A stretch of 64,000 nucleotides of DNA. Source: Pholiota molesta (taxonomy: Eukaryota; Basidiomycota; Agaricomycetes; Agaricales; Strophariaceae). Positions 12,486-27,842 of the stretch are shown here, piece after piece (position 1 is the first letter of the stretch; every line of letters starts with the position of its first letter). Under the pieces are notes generated by a model, which saw nothing but the letters and a program-made list of their open reading frames with translations, did no database searches and was not told the DNA's origin. The position numbers and the translations under genes were made by a program. Location: the NCBI GenBank assembly GCA_014925825.1, contig JACGCK010000046.1, positions 238,062 through 302,061 on the forward strand, given 5' to 3'.

Positions 12486-14970
12486 TTGCGTGCAAGATTA
12501 AAGAGCTAGCTTTGGAGCATTTCGGAAAGAATATAATTGTTCCCATTATAATTTCGACCGGTATATTTTGGCGTTCAAGTGCTCTCGACGTTCGCTGAGC
12601 AGCGATAGTACTTGCGCTCCCATTCAACGGGCCTTTCTCGGGATCAACGCTGGTTCAACGTTCAACATTTACTATGGCGTACTTTACTTCTATAATTCAA
12701 CTCTTCGCTGACTTTTCTTTTCTCCGCAGCAAAGGGTTCAAGAATATATATGGTGATTCTTCCTTGCAGGTTGTCTGCGCGCTCAGCACCTACTAATTGT
12801 TTAAATAGGCTCTTCAGAGTCTAGACAATGGGGCTAATTAGGGAAAACGGGCCCCGTCATCCGGGACGGTGCGTCAATGATCGCCAATAACATGGAGACA
12901 TATGGCGCAGCCCAGGATATCCAAAAGTTCACAGGTTAGGTACATCTACCATATCGTTCAATCAATATAAATAAGTTTACGGCGCCCGATAGCCAAAAGA
13001 TGGGGTTCTATAAGCGTCCTTTGACAATGTCAACCTTCAGAAGTTGATGACTGCCCACTGCTATCAGTACTGAGTTCTTATCAATACGTATGTAGTCCCA
13101 GTCGTGGTGACGGTCTCTTGAGTCCTGACACTGACAGCAGCTTTGGCAGCTTTAGACTAGCTCATTCTTTGCGACTACAACCAATAGGTGATCGACGTCT
13201 TGATGTCGATCGGGCCCTACCTCTACGTATCAATCCTTTCTATGCAAGAACCATTGAAGTAGTAGTACAAAGATGTTTTTTAGTGAAGTTTATACAGGGT
13301 TTGTCACAGTATCGCAGTATGAGGTTAGGGTTTAAGTGGGTGGCAAGCAAATTTCGCACGCATCCCGGACGCATTTGTGGCTCTTGTTTGCTTCATACAG
13401 TGTATCCCCCACAGTGCACATCCTTTTCGGCACCATCCCTCAAGAGCTTCATTGGTACTCAAAGACACGCCGCCTAGAGAACAGAATCTCCGGCTAGACA
13501 ACAAAACAGTCTCCTAAGAATCGCCGCCTAAAGAACATACCGACGACCTCTCGAACCACTACGCTTTCTAGATCGATCACTATACGCCTGGCTAAAATAT
13601 CCTACTGCGAAATATAACATTGCCCTGCTCCTAGTGACCCTTTGTTTTTGGCTGGTACACCTCTCTTCGTAGCTCAATATCTCCTTCGTCATAGGCGGAT
13701 TAACCTCCTCATCATGTCTCAATGCGAACCCAGCCATTACGTCCTGTTGGACTCCACTTCACAGAGGCCTGCTTCTCAAACTTCCTTCACAGTTGCCTCT
13801 TCTAATGGGGTAGAGCATTGCCCGAGGAATTCTTGGCACGCCTTTTTGGGTACAGAAGTCCTAACTTCGTACGCTTTCTGCTCCACAAATCTTTATTCTC
13901 AATTCAGCACCCTCAGCTTTTGGTAGTTGTTTTCACAGCTCTGAATGTTGGCTAAGTCCAAGCAAAGTGCGCGCAGTGTCGGTCGTCGTGTCATTCGGTG
14001 GATCTTGGAAGTTGAGGTATGTGCCACATGCTGTGCCAAAAGCTGCTATCATCCAATCCCTGATGACCTTCTTTCTTCGTATACCCGCCAGCTGATCAAT
14101 CGTCATTTTGGACGGTGATGGTGCTAACCCGGATGTCTTCTTATGACTAGAGTCTGGCGCATTCATCAAAAGATTCGCCGTCGAACAGTTACAAAAAGGT
14201 ATGCACATATTGATCCTCAAGCATTTCAAAGCAAACCGCTGGGAAGATATGATTGTCTTGGTGAGATTGTCCACCTAAAAAGACGCACCCGCACGAGGTA
14301 ACTTCGATTGATAAAACACATTTGTTCTCAGCACCTTCTGGCCTCAGCTCAAATGCGATGACGACTTCATGACAATCGAGCAGCCATTGACCCTGCTATC
14401 CTCGCTTGCAGACATATTAATACCCAGGCTGCATATGTCGTCAATAAGCAGTGGGAATCTCGGAGACATACTTGGCTTCGTCAACTCAGATAGCGCTATT
14501 AACAAGCCGCTTATTTATAGATTATGGTTATGATGAATCAAGAACAACGAAGAGCATGGTAGTGAGTATTTACATTTACTGCCTTCTACGCCTCACGGAA
14601 ATTCCTATATACCAAAATTCAGACGAACAGATAACAAGTTTAGCTTGTTTGTTCCTTATCAGATTTTGCCACCTGATTTCCTTCGCCTTGTATGTGAATA
14701 TCCACCGCAGATCATGACCGGTCAATGAAAGTCCATTTTTTAGAACATGATACAGAACCGATTCAGTATGTTACGCAGAGCTTCTAACCTCAAACCACAT
14801 GCTCAATCATCCACGCGAAGAAATGAAGCAGACATATATTCTATATCTCATGCCGGAATTATTCGATAACATTCTATAAGCAACAACCTTCGAGCTATAA
14901 AACCTGCTTCGAAGAGATAATGTTTGAGCCAGGCAATCGTTGTTTGCTCTTTATACTCGACACTTGAATC
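12486..14970. other. 2.5 kb without an intact gene; coding-like fragments
   Basis: No gene could be assembled. At about 12854-12930 (+) a stretch reads GPVIRDGASMIANNMETYG and ends at a plausible splice donor (CACAG/GTTAGG), which looks like an exon of a broken or unrecognised gene. Around 13960-14275 (+) fragments such as SGAFIKRFAVEQLQKGMHIL are interrupted by stops. I read this as degenerate coding DNA but cannot name a family. Confidence 0.4.
14896..14901 (+). promoter_or_regulatory. TATA-like box upstream of glutamic protease
   Basis: TATAAA lies 70 bp before the protease ATG, a plausible distance for a core promoter with a short 5' leader. This is inferred from position only. Confidence 0.45.
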
Positions 14971-15829
14971 ATGAAGTTCTCCGCTGTCTTCCTTGCTGCT
15001 GTCTTCCTCTTTACCGACGTCGCCGTCGCCCGCCCCTCGCGCCTCCAAGAGCGAATCGCTGCGAGGCAACGCAGTTCGCGGACTCTCATCCGTGCCGACG
15101 GATCAAAGGTGCTCGAGGCATCGACAGCCCCCGGAAACACAAGCCATGTCGAGTTCAGCAGCAACTGGTCTGGCGCTGTGATCGAAACCCCACCGGCTGG
15201 ACAAACGTTCACCACCGTCACTGGTACCTTCAATATCCCCACCCCCAGCGGCACCGGCGCTGCCTCAGCATGGGTCGGCATTGACGGCGACACCGCGCAG
15301 AACTCCATCCTCCAGTCCGGCGTCGACTTCACCGTCAGCGGCGGCAGGGTCTCGTACCAGGCGTGGTTCGAGTGGTTCCCCAACTTCGCTATCGACTTCA
15401 GCAACTTCCCCATCTCCTCGGGGCAGACCATCACCGTCACTGTTCATGCTACGTCCAAGACTGCTGGTACTGTCGTACTGACCAACGTCTCTACTGGCAA
15501 GACCATCACCCAGGCCGTCAGCGCCCCATCGTCCTCGGTAAGCATTCTGCGGCAACCTTGAGGATGCTTTTTCTATGACTGACAATTAATTACAGGCTGC
15601 ACTCGCCGGTCAGAACGCCGAGTGGATCGTTGAGGACTTCGAGGAGAATGGCGCTCTCGTCACCCTTACCAACTTCGGTTCGGTCACCTTCACTGGTGCC
15701 TCCGCCTCCACCTCTTCCCAATCTATCGGTGTGACCGGAGCTACAATCATCGATATGCAGCAAAACTCGAAGACCTTGACCAGCGTCACTATCAACAGCG
15801 CCTCTTCTCTGACAGTCACCCACACTTAA
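14971..15829 (+). CDS. Secreted glutamic peptidase, eqolisin (family G1)
   Basis: Secreted acid endopeptidase of the scytalidoglutamic/aspergilloglutamic peptidase family. Two exons (14971-15537, 15596-15829) encode 266 residues. Residues 1-20 form a clear signal peptide (MKFSAVFLAAVFLFTDVAVA). A basic propeptide to about residue 58 follows, then the beta-sandwich domain beginning near EFSSNWSGAVI. The two family catalytic residues appear to be Gln115 in ILQSGVDF and Glu198 in QNAEWIVEDFEE. SAWVGIDGD and YQAWFEWFPNFA are further signatures. The mature part has no Cys, as in several basidiomycete members. Coding is intact. Likely role is extracellular protein breakdown at low pH. Confidence 0.93.
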
Positions 15830-16446
15830 ATGGCTGCACTTGTCGGTATGTCTCTTTCTATTATGTCGAACTATGCACTTGAACTCACCCACTATCTTGT
15901 ACAGAAATTATTGAGAGCATCTGGCCGAAGATAGCCTTTGAAGCCGTGGACAAGAGTATTTATGAGGATGTGTGGTTCCTCTTAGCAGTATCGTTATGTT
16001 CCATACTCCTGATGTTCTCTGTATATATTTCAACTCGAATCGAAGTGACCAAGAAATGGCAATAGCAATCTGAATTCTATCCTTTATACTCAGATACTTA
16101 CATGAGTGGTGTGATGATCTACTTCAGAACTGCGACAACTTCATCGGTAGGCGATTTTGCTGTTGACGCAATTGCATATGACAATGGCTGATTCTTGTCT
16201 TGTGGATTGGTTTGCCAGACGTGTAGCACCAGTCGGAAGAGGAATAATACAATCGAATACTTTTGCCTATGATACACTACGTAGCTACTTGTTACAAATG
16301 TTTGCCTCTGGTAAAAGAGGATGTTAAATAATCGATGTCAAAGCTCCGCCATCGACCCGCAATAGCAAACGTGTTTAGATGTTAAGAGTTACTACTTGCC
16401 AGTTTCCTTGAGCGAACATCAGTGAATAACACCGGCGGACTATCGT
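15830..16446. other. Intergenic region, no gene seen
   Basis: Convergent 3' flanks of the protease (+) and the kinase gene (-). No coding signal or notable repeat seen. Confidence 0.5.
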
Positions 16447-19400
16447 TCAACTGGGATAAAATGGCTGTGGAAAGGCTGGATCTGGGGACCTTGCCCTGTT
16501 ATCATAATGATAGCCCGCCGGCGTGGGTACAGGTAGGGTCAGGCTTCGTGACTGGGAAAGCTGAAGAGGGGGTGGTGCATAAGGACCGCTAGAATACGGA
16601 GGACTCGCATATACTCCGCCAGGATTCATAGTGGGACCTATGGTCTGACTTCTCATCGGCGAGTAATCGTTGTCCGCGGGAGGATACGAGCTTTGCGACG
16701 GTGAATTGTCTTGGGGTATAATCACGTTCGGTACGTAGCTTCCATTGTTGTGGTACGAGGTATGCATCGCTGTGGGGCTGTATGAAGGTGCGGAGTGCTG
16801 ATAGTTTCGGACATGAGCGATGGCGCAGATATTTCAGCGTAATCGCAACAATGGCACTCACAGGAGGGCTAGGGTATGGTGGTGGAATATACTATGAATT
16901 CAATGAGTAACGTATCAATAGTGACGCTATGTGTACGGTTCAAAACTCACCGGTTGAGAAGGAGGTGAAAACTTGAATATTGGCGTCAGTTAAACTTAAT
17001 CCGGATTCAGAGATTGGTAAAACTGTGAAATGTGACGCACCTGTGGTCCTTGAGAAGAATATTGAGCCCTATTGTTTGTCTATATAGAGACCTGTCAGAT
17101 CGTTCAAGAAGATATAAAAATGGAGTATCTGATTTACACCGTAGGTGGGGTTGGAGAAATTTCGCCGATATGGCGGACTGTGGGGGTGGTTCAAGGTCCA
17201 GGATTACCGAACGACGGCTCCTCCATCTCCATTGGCTCCGAGCGAAACCCATCTTGGATTATCGAAAACGGAGCGTGTTGTGCACTCTCAGGAAGTGACT
17301 GAGAGCGATCCATTATATTCTGGTGATAAGTATGATGGGTCTGGGTTCTGTTCGGCGGTTTTTGAATACCATTGGGTCGCGAATTTGAAGTCTCGGTCGT
17401 CTGACGTCTAGACGGTATCCCTGAGTTTTGCCCGGACCTCGATGCTGGTGGTGGCATCCTTGAATGAATTTGCGGAGTGTCCTCTCGTCGATGCGTACCG
17501 GTGCCGCCAAATATTGTCATGTGGTCGAGTTCCGCACTTACAGCGTCCGCGGTATGTCTGTGGATAGGCTCGGGCGCCCAGCATTTTGTCATCAACTGCC
17601 ACCCGTCTTCGGTGAGTTGCGGAGCTTCATCGTCATGCGGTCTTGCTGGGCGTCTATGTTGGGCAGCGACAAGCTCTCGGAAGTCACCGGGAAGTAATGC
17701 GCCGAACGGATTGGAGTTGCAGTGAATCTAGCGTAAAATAAGTCAGTACCATATATCAAATACCAACCATAAATTTTGGGATATAGATATGTACCTCATA
17801 CATCGTCATGGCGAAAGAGTAGATGTCGCAAGGTTTTCTGAGGCTCCCTCCCTCTAGCCTTTCTGGAGCCATCCAGTTCGGGCTTCCGCGTGCGCTAGAT
17901 GAAGACACATAAGAAGAGCGACTGTCAACGTTTTCTTTTATGCGAGAAAGTCCGAAATCGCATATTAAAGGCCTTCCACCGTCATCGATGAGGACATTCG
18001 CTGCTTTGAGGTCGCCGTGAATGACATTTTTCGAATGGAGATGGGCAATACCGACGGAGATTTGGTGAATCTATGACCCGAAGGTTTAGAGACCAACGTA
18101 AAAACCAAGGAGAGAGTAGGATTTGGGCCAACTCACGATTTCAAGACGGTTGCAATTCGGGTTTTTATCCAGATAATCACGGACATTTCCGTGCTTCATC
18201 AAAGGCATGACGATAAAAGGGTCATCATCGAGAACACTGACCCCAATAAATTCTGTTATGAGAGTAAGAGACAGACTATAATGGCTGGACTCCAAGACTT
18301 ACGGAGGACATTGGGATGCCGGAGTATTGACCATGCCTGCGATGTGAGATACATTAGAATCTCAACCGAATTTAAACATCGAACTTGTATTCAATCCACA
18401 CGTACTTTTATTTCGCGTCGAAGGTCCTATTAATCGCGTTTGAAAAGAGATGTCATATGGATTAAAAATCGAGAACGTACAGCTTCGAGTGGCGTAACGC
18501 CTTCGGTATTCTTCAGCACCTTCAGTGCAACATCCGCCCCTTTCCACTTCCCTTGATAAATAACTCCACTTTTACTTTTCTGTGAGTATTATCCTTTCTT
18601 TGAAGCGTCTTAGAACTCACAAGCCACCCTTAGAGATAACCTTTCCGAACTCGACCTCTAGAGAAGTGATCATCCATTCCTCATATTCCACCTCTATGCC
18701 ATTTTTTCTCTTGATGTAATCGAGAGAATTTGAGAAGAACCTGAGTTCAGCTTCATCTCCTTGTCGGTTATAGAGGCGCTTTTGTAGCGCGGCAACGGTG
18801 ACCATGGGGTCATTTTTCTGTCCCTCTGGGTATAAGTAAGACAATGAGCAGCGTCTCCTATACGAACTTTCCGAGCAATCGACGTACTTAATTCATTTAT
18901 CATGAGATTCTGATTCGATTCCATCTCACGCAACTTTACGAGCACTGCTTCATGATCGTTCTCCCGCGCGCGTTTATTATGTTGCTGGAGACTTTGGATG
19001 TCAAGAAGTGCTACAATCTGGCCCCAAAAAGCGCTGATAAGAGCTCTGTAAGTTGCTGAAACTGGGGTATTCTCATACCTGAAAGGTCCTGAAAGCGCCC
19101 GTGATACGCAGATGATAAGCATTGATGGCCTTCTGCATGTCATCTTTGATGAAAAGCAACTTGAAGAATCCGTAGTTCTTCTGCCTTTTGACTAGGTCCA
19201 AGATATCTGTCAGTAGGCTTATTTTTGACGAATAAGTATTATGAGCAATCAAATATCATTGCGAGAATCAGATGAGCGCACCTCCCCAGATTGCTCAGCG
19301 CGTCCCATGTCGAAGCTTCTAATGGTTCTTGACGCCGATATTGATCGTTTAATGTCGACAACAGAAGTGCTACTGATTTAGCCAGCTCTTTGAGCTGAAA

Positions 19401-19520
19401 TTTGTAGAACCCGAGGAGTTGAACGACGTCCCAGATAGATTTGAAGAGCCCGAATGCGACGCCCAAGCAAGGCACAGGCGCCAAATTTAAGCATTGCTGA
19501 ACAAGATTCAGTGCTGCCAT
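16447..19520 (-). CDS. TKL-type protein kinase with MLKL-like N-terminal helical bundle (minus copy)
   Basis: Start ATG at 19520. N-terminal part (MAALNLVQQCLNLAPVPCLG, then AFGLFKSIWDVVQLLGFYKF) is a helical bundle followed by a brace-like helix (LDIQSLQQHNKRARENDHEA, then VLVKLREMESNQNLMINEL). This is the arrangement of MLKL/HeLo-type death-domain proteins. An intron with donor GTACGT joins MINEL to KGQKNDPMVTVAALQKRL in frame. The kinase domain follows: VISKGGL glycine loop, DVALKVLK (beta-3 Lys), HLHSKNVIHGDLKAANVLI (HGD in place of HRD, catalytic Asp kept), CDFGLSR and GSPNWMAPERL. It therefore looks catalytically competent. The C-terminal tail (about 17500-16447) is low-complexity, rich in Pro, Ser and Tyr, ending FPQPFYPS. 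Paralogue of 24598-27550. Function in signalling or regulated cell death is inferred from architecture only. Confidence 0.82.
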
Positions 19521-21079
19521 AGTTAAGTAGGAGAGAACTAGCCAAAGCGAGTGAGTTATGCGATATTGGAGAGGTGATGAGCGCAAGGACGATTTATTGC
19601 TCGTGGTGGTTGGCAATGGAAAATAGACGCTGGGGGCTGAGAAAGTTTACTTATGGGGCCCGCTCAGACAAGTGACACATGGAACAAAGGGAAGACTATC
19701 ATCTGACTTATATCAAGTAACGGATTCTACCGAATCACTCCATGTCGGGTTAGATTCACTCAATCGTGTGCATGTGCGTGAAGCTTGATTGAAAGTTTGC
19801 AGTTCCTGTAATCAAGGTCCCCCAGCCGCAAACATGGTTTTGCGTGAATCCCTGCAAGCTCGATGACTAGGTACCTCATTTCAAGCATTGGATTTAGGCG
19901 TAAAAGCTTCGACTTGAAAAATATCTTCAGGCGTTGTCGGGGATGGTATCTGTGGGCCAACTGTGGGCAATCACTATTAATAAATGACAGGCCGCTTGAG
20001 AGTTGAATACCCGAGCTTCTACGTATTCGTTGGAGATTATTGGGCGCTTTGAAACAGGGGGATGCCATGCGGTTTGATAGCACTGCCATGGCAGTCACAT
20101 TAATACTTTTCTGGCCCCAATGCAAGTGGATTTGGGCCCTAGTAATCTGCGACTTGGAAGGCGCTTAACGGGCGGTGATTCTAGAATAGTTATGAAGTGG
20201 CGGCGTGTAAGATACACGGATCTAACGGAGTACAGAAATGTCTTGTTGAGGCTCATTAGTATCTGAACCACTCTATGTCTGCTCTTGACAATGATTTAGC
20301 GCTCAATGTGCGGGTTCATTCCGGCTAAATAGGTCATGTGACCGAACGCGCGCACACTCGATCGCGTTTGCAAAATCCAGTTTTTACTAAGTAATCTCTC
20401 CGCTCCTTTGAACCCCCAGAGAACGCTTTGGATGATGCCTGGCTGAGAAAATAAAAGGATCTGCGATTATGACAATGTGCAAACGTTTAAGTCCCAATAT
20501 CCCGACTAAGTACAAGGCGCAATGACAAGGTCGCGATCATGCCCATTTGACTCTGTCAGGTGAGTCAAGTCTTTTTTTCATCCCCTTATTGCTTGTCAAA
20601 GCTTATGCTCTGCCTGATGTTTTATATGTGGCTATCGCGTATGAGTAAGCTAGCCTGATTAATAGTTCTCAGCAGTGGGTCTTATTAGGCAGGAAAAGGC
20701 CATGAAATTCGTCCACGATGATCTTTTACACTTTCAAGCAGCTGTATTATTTATTTAAATGCCTCACGTTAGATTCCGACTCGACAACTCCTTTTAATGA
20801 ACAGGTAAATTCTGATGGATTTTATCAAAATTCTATCATGAAATTACTTACCCTGCAAACATCAGAATTATATTGTGACCATTCCCAGCAGCGCTTTCTT
20901 CCGACCCTGTTGCTATATCTGTGACCATTGTATGCAAATTGTATGGAATTCTGATCATACTTATGGGACTCCTTGACCTGGCGATGTAGCCAAGGGCTCT
21001 CGAGTCTCGATTGGCAAGGCCGATAACCCGAAGGCCAGGTGAACAAGCAAAGGTAAACAACTTTATACCCCACACCACC
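19521..21079. other. Intergenic region between kinase gene and SNF1
   Basis: About 1.6 kb, the shared upstream region of divergent genes. A 121-codon open frame on the minus strand (20125-19760) has no recognisable domain and is left out. No repeat seen. Confidence 0.45.
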
Positions 21080-23360
<2,281 letters not shown>

Positions 23361-24597
23361 GGGGTGGCATGGACGAAATGTTGATTGGTGTGTCTCGAGT
23401 GCTTTGCTGCCCACTTTACCTTCCTTCCTTCCTTCCTCCCTTCCTTCCTTCCTCCCTTCCTTCCTTCCTTCCTTCCTTCCTTCCTTCCTTCCTTCCTTCC
23501 TTCCTTCCTTCCTTCCTTCTTTATCCCCGTATTCTTCATCACGCAATGTTCTCGAATTTGTTTTCTGCACTTTTTTTTTACCTTTTTTTACATCTCTGCT
23601 TCATTTCTTTGACATCATCTCTTTGTTGTAAACTCAACGCAAACCCAAGCTCATCTCAGGATCTCACTGCATCACTACTGTATTTATATAACCCGTTCTC
23701 ATATCTCCCGCATCAGTTAATTTTGTTTACGTATATCACATATTTTGATTCAACACATCTATAGTTTTTCTATATATCACATTTCCCCATGCCCCTCTCC
23801 CGGATCTGTTTCACATCCATTTCTGTCCCTTTCTCTCAGTCCTTGAACCTTCTTGCGAGGGACGAGTTGATTGGCCCACTGCTGCCATCTTCGAACTGGC
23901 TGCTCAGCGCTGTTTGCTTGTTATCTTGATCAAAGTATGTTATAGTTTGTACGAACCTAATCATCCATATCAGTGAGTCTGAATGGATCATTTGTGAATG
24001 ACCTTTCTCTAAGGTCTCTTTGAGCCAAGTTTGTGGCCTTGAGGAGGCGTAGTAGTCTACAATAGGCCGCGATGTCGCGCTGTTACCCGTTTGTTATCTT
24101 ATCTTACTTTAGCAACACGTGAGATACACGAAGTCATGTTCGATGATGCTTTCCCAAGTCTCCTGCTTGCCTCCTTACCACCAACTTACCACACTATCAT
24201 CTTATGGCAATGCTCAACTGGTCAACCAATCATTGGTATCTCTCATCTATCTCATCCTGCTCGTAGCAACATACAGACGGGTTGAATCAACCTTTGAGAC
24301 CGTCTCATGGCTTCCACTTGCAACGCCTGCAGACACAATATCATACTGCGAGGCTCTCGTCCTTCATTTCGACCTCATTTTCAGTCAGCCCAGGTTCCTA
24401 CGCACGCGCCAGTATTTCTATGTGAGTAAAATGAAATCGCTGGCTATCATTGTCACGTATGTCGGCAGTTCGATGACGTCGTAATTCCAGAGGCTGGGCA
24501 CAACGACGAGAGAGAAGTCATGAATATTTCCGACAGCCGGAAATCAGAGCCCTATCATTCTGCATCTTTTTCTCTCCAAGTCGAGGGATTTGTGACG
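23361..24597. other. Intergenic region after SNF1, with microsatellite
   Basis: Holds the SNF1 3' untranslated region and terminator, a CCTT microsatellite, and the upstream region of the plus-strand kinase. Open frames at 24091-24484 show no domain. Confidence 0.5.
23419..23519 (+). repeat. (CCTT)n microsatellite
   Basis: About 100 bp of almost perfect CCTT units with two CCTCCC interruptions (near 23436 and 23451). It begins some 58 bp after the SNF1 stop codon and so probably lies in the transcribed 3' untranslated region. Confidence 0.95.
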
Positions 24598-27550
24598 ATG
24601 GCCCTTGCGATGGACATGGTTCAAGGATGTTTGGGTCTGGTGCCCGTACCATTCTTGCAGCCTGCATTTGTGTTATTTCGATCCATATATGACAATATCC
24701 AACGTGTCGCATCTTACAAGTTCCAGTTTGAAGAGCTCGCAAGATCGATAGCGCAGATTTTGTACGGCATGAACAAACGCTTTCAGCTCAATGTGCCGGA
24801 GTATCCAGATAGCTCAACATTGGATGCGATTTGCGATTTGGCAAGGTGAGACCTTGAAATTCTCCATTGCTCATTATATATCGCTAATACTTGATAATTT
24901 TTGCATCACAATCCTAGTCTATTGAACCGTATCCTCAAAACGGTAGAGAAGCAGAAGTCCTCTAGTTTCTTCAAACTGCTTTTCGCGAAAGAAGATATCC
25001 AGATATCCATCGATTCTTACTATCAAAGCATTGCAGTGGCGTACCGGACATTTCAAGTATAACATCTATCACATTTAAATCACCGATTCTAATACAGATT
25101 TGATGCTCGCCAGATCAGCGCGTCGCTTGACATACAGAGTCTCCAGCACCAGAACAACGATGCCCGGGCGAAAGATCATGCAGAAGTAGTCCAAAAACTG
25201 CATAAGATGGAATCAAATCAAAACCTTGGTCATGATAGCAGCTTTAGAAAAGCGTCTGAGATACAAGCAAATCGGAGACGAAAAAGAACACGCAGTTCTT
25301 TCGAGATCTCTTACCTATATCAAGAAAGAGGCCAGACTCGATGAGAATAAATATCCTTGGAGGTCTTGGATGGTTAGTCCAATGGATATCGAGTTTGGAG
25401 AAGTTATCGCGAAAGGCGGCTTGTAAGTCTCTCTGATCGAAGGAACGTCGTTCCGAATGACGCTGACAGCAACTGTCCTTTGCAGCGGAATCATCAATCA
25501 AGGGATATGGAATAGGACAGAGGTCGCTGTAAAAAAGCTGCAAAACGAAGAAAAAATTACACCAATAGAAAGGGTAGGTGGTTCTGAGTTGGTCATGCAA
25601 TACATTTCTTTGTGACATCAATATCTACTGTCCAGGATCTCCGTCGAGAGATCGAGGTAAGTCAGGTTTTTCTTCGATAGGTGCTTAGGTCGAATAATTT
25701 GCGTCTTTGCATTATAGACATGGTCTACATTGCGACACCCCCATATCCTCCGTGAGTAATCAGAAATCTGCTAATCAATGTTACATTAATTGTTGAACTA
25801 GAGTTTCTGGGAGCTAATGTTATGGACGACGAGCCTTTCATCGTCATGCCTTTCATAAAGCGTGGAAATGTTCGCGATTATATCCATACAAATCCGCAGT
25901 GCGACCGCGTAAGAATTGTGAGTTATCAGCGTCATCAAACCCACCTGTCCGACAGCTCACTTTTTCGTATCCCTCGTGCCTCCTAGATCCATCAAATATC
26001 GCAGGGCGTCGTTTATCTGCATTCCGTAAACGTGATTCATGGTGATCTCAAAGGGGCCAACGTTCTCATCGATGATGGTGAAAGGGCTTTGTTATGCGAC
26101 TTTGGCCTATCCGAGATGAAGGTGGATGTTGACAGTCGGTCCTCTGACAAACATAGCGATGCTTCGGAAGGGAGTCGGCCTTGGATGGCTCCGGAAAGGC
26201 TTCGGGGAAGCCCGTTACGGAAACCTTGCGATATCTATTCACTCGCTTTGACAATGTATGAGGTATGTGTTCCGTCTTTGACACTGGATGGTTTGGGTGA
26301 TTTGATAATCTTAATATATTTATGCCGCAGATCCACAGCGGTGTCATTCCGTGGTCAAGTCTACCTCGAACCGACTTCCGAGAGGTTGTCACCAATCAAC
26401 GCCAGCGCCCTGAAAGACTCGAACGCAAATATGCTCCTCAACTCAGCGACTCTGGCTGGGAGTTGATCACGCGCTGCTGGACACATGAACCTCAAGATAG
26501 ACCAACGATAAGCCAGGTTTGCGCGGAATTGGCTGATATGGTAGCGTCGTCTTCTACGACGGTGAAATTGGACTCCGCCAGCATATCCACGCGCTTTCGA
26601 CGAAACGACGGATGCCATCGATAACTCGCAATCTTTTTCTTACACAGCCAGACCACAAAACGAAACGCCTTCCTTTGGACCAATTACTGGAAAAGCTTTT
26701 GTTTCCGAACCTGAATCAATGCTATCGGAGACGCCCCTTGCTAAGCCTGAACTGTTGGGTAATTCGGTCGGTTCACCTTATTTGTTCAATAGTTCCCCTC
26801 AACATAACGTACGTCCCATTTAAATGCTGATCCGAATCCACGACTTAACGACGTTTGAAGCAGAATACCGCTCAAAGTCATAACATGCATCGCAATTCCG
26901 AGCAGCCACCTCAAAATGGTTCTCAGGTGGGTTCAAACTTTCCAGTTCCCGTAGATTATTCTACATCGATGAGCTAATTCCGATTCCCACTTTTTGATAT
27001 TTGTACAGGCGTCACCTTCCTTTGCACCTCAACATCAAGCGGTAGGTGTTCTGATTTGCATTATACCAAAACGAGGACGACTCACTTCGATGATTTCAGC
27101 GCCCAGCACAATTCACTCAGCTACCCCCGAGTTCTGGCCCGAAGCCCGCGGTGAGTGTCCTTCCGCAAGCGAGGATAACTGTTGGCGTTTTACTTATGCT
27201 GTAAAGTTGCAGCGTCCCAATGGCACGAATAGTCCAGCGCCTCCCTCCTACGCCCCATACGGAAATACATTCATAGCCCCGAACGGGCGAACGGGAATGG
27301 TCATTTCACAGCTGAAGGCGCTTATATGGAAAATCACAGAGTAGGTTCTGCGCCTCCAGGCAGGTCATTTTCGCACTATCCGAACAACAACCCTGGATTC
27401 TTCGAAGCGAGGCCATACCCACAGCAGTTACCGCAACGAAATTGGACTGCGCCATTGAACCATCAACCAGAATATTATGTGGAAACTCCACAGGCCTCAA
27501 TCGCGTTCCCAGAACCCATGCCTTCCTATGGTTCAGTTTCAGATCTTTAG
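24598..27550 (+). CDS. TKL-type kinase with MLKL-like bundle (plus copy; bundle and kinase in different frames)
   Basis: Paralogue of 16447-19520 in opposite orientation. Start ATG 24598 gives MALAMDMVQGCLGLVPVPFL and AFVLFRSIYDNIQRVASYKF, then SLLNRILKTVEKQKSSSFFK and the brace helix SLDIQSLQHQNNDARAKDHA ending KMESNQNL at about 25227. The kinase part continues from VMIAALEKRLRYK but one frame over (from about 25229), and the KGQKNDPM segment of the minus copy is missing. Kinase features are intact: FGEVIAKGGLGIINQGIW, TEVAVKKLQ, HSVNVIHGDLKGANVLIDD, CDFGLSEMK, SRPWMAPERL. The Pro/Gln/Tyr-rich tail ends SYGSVSDL at 27547. Either this is a frameshifted allele, the kinase is made alone from the ATG at 25232, or a poor donor in the brace exon (GTCTCC near 25139) is used. 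Confidence 0.72.
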
Positions 27551-27842
27551 ACGATATTCCCTATATTGTATGTTTCAAAGTGAAGCGGTATACGTTTTGG
27601 TACAATTTTGGGATGTCACCGCATTACGAGGGCGACGAGTGATATCTGGTGTTAAATTTATTTCATTTGTTGGTTGCAAATCGTATCTTTGCAAACCTCT
27701 GCATCTCGTAGACTTGCTACAGAGACGAATAATGTGATTTCTGGCTAGATCTCGGAATCTCGATACCGACAAAAATCAGTCTTGGATTGAGTAAGTATCA
27801 GTATGTTACAGTAGCTAGAACTGAGTCTCAGAAGTTACACCA

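Noticed and set aside
18780..18900. Possible frame break in the minus-strand bundle-kinase
   Set aside because: A GTACGT donor after GAATTAA and the acceptor CCCAG give NELKGQKNDP in frame, so this copy is intact.
19760..20125. 121-codon minus-strand frame upstream of the kinase
   Set aside because: No similarity recognised and no exon chain; left as intergenic.
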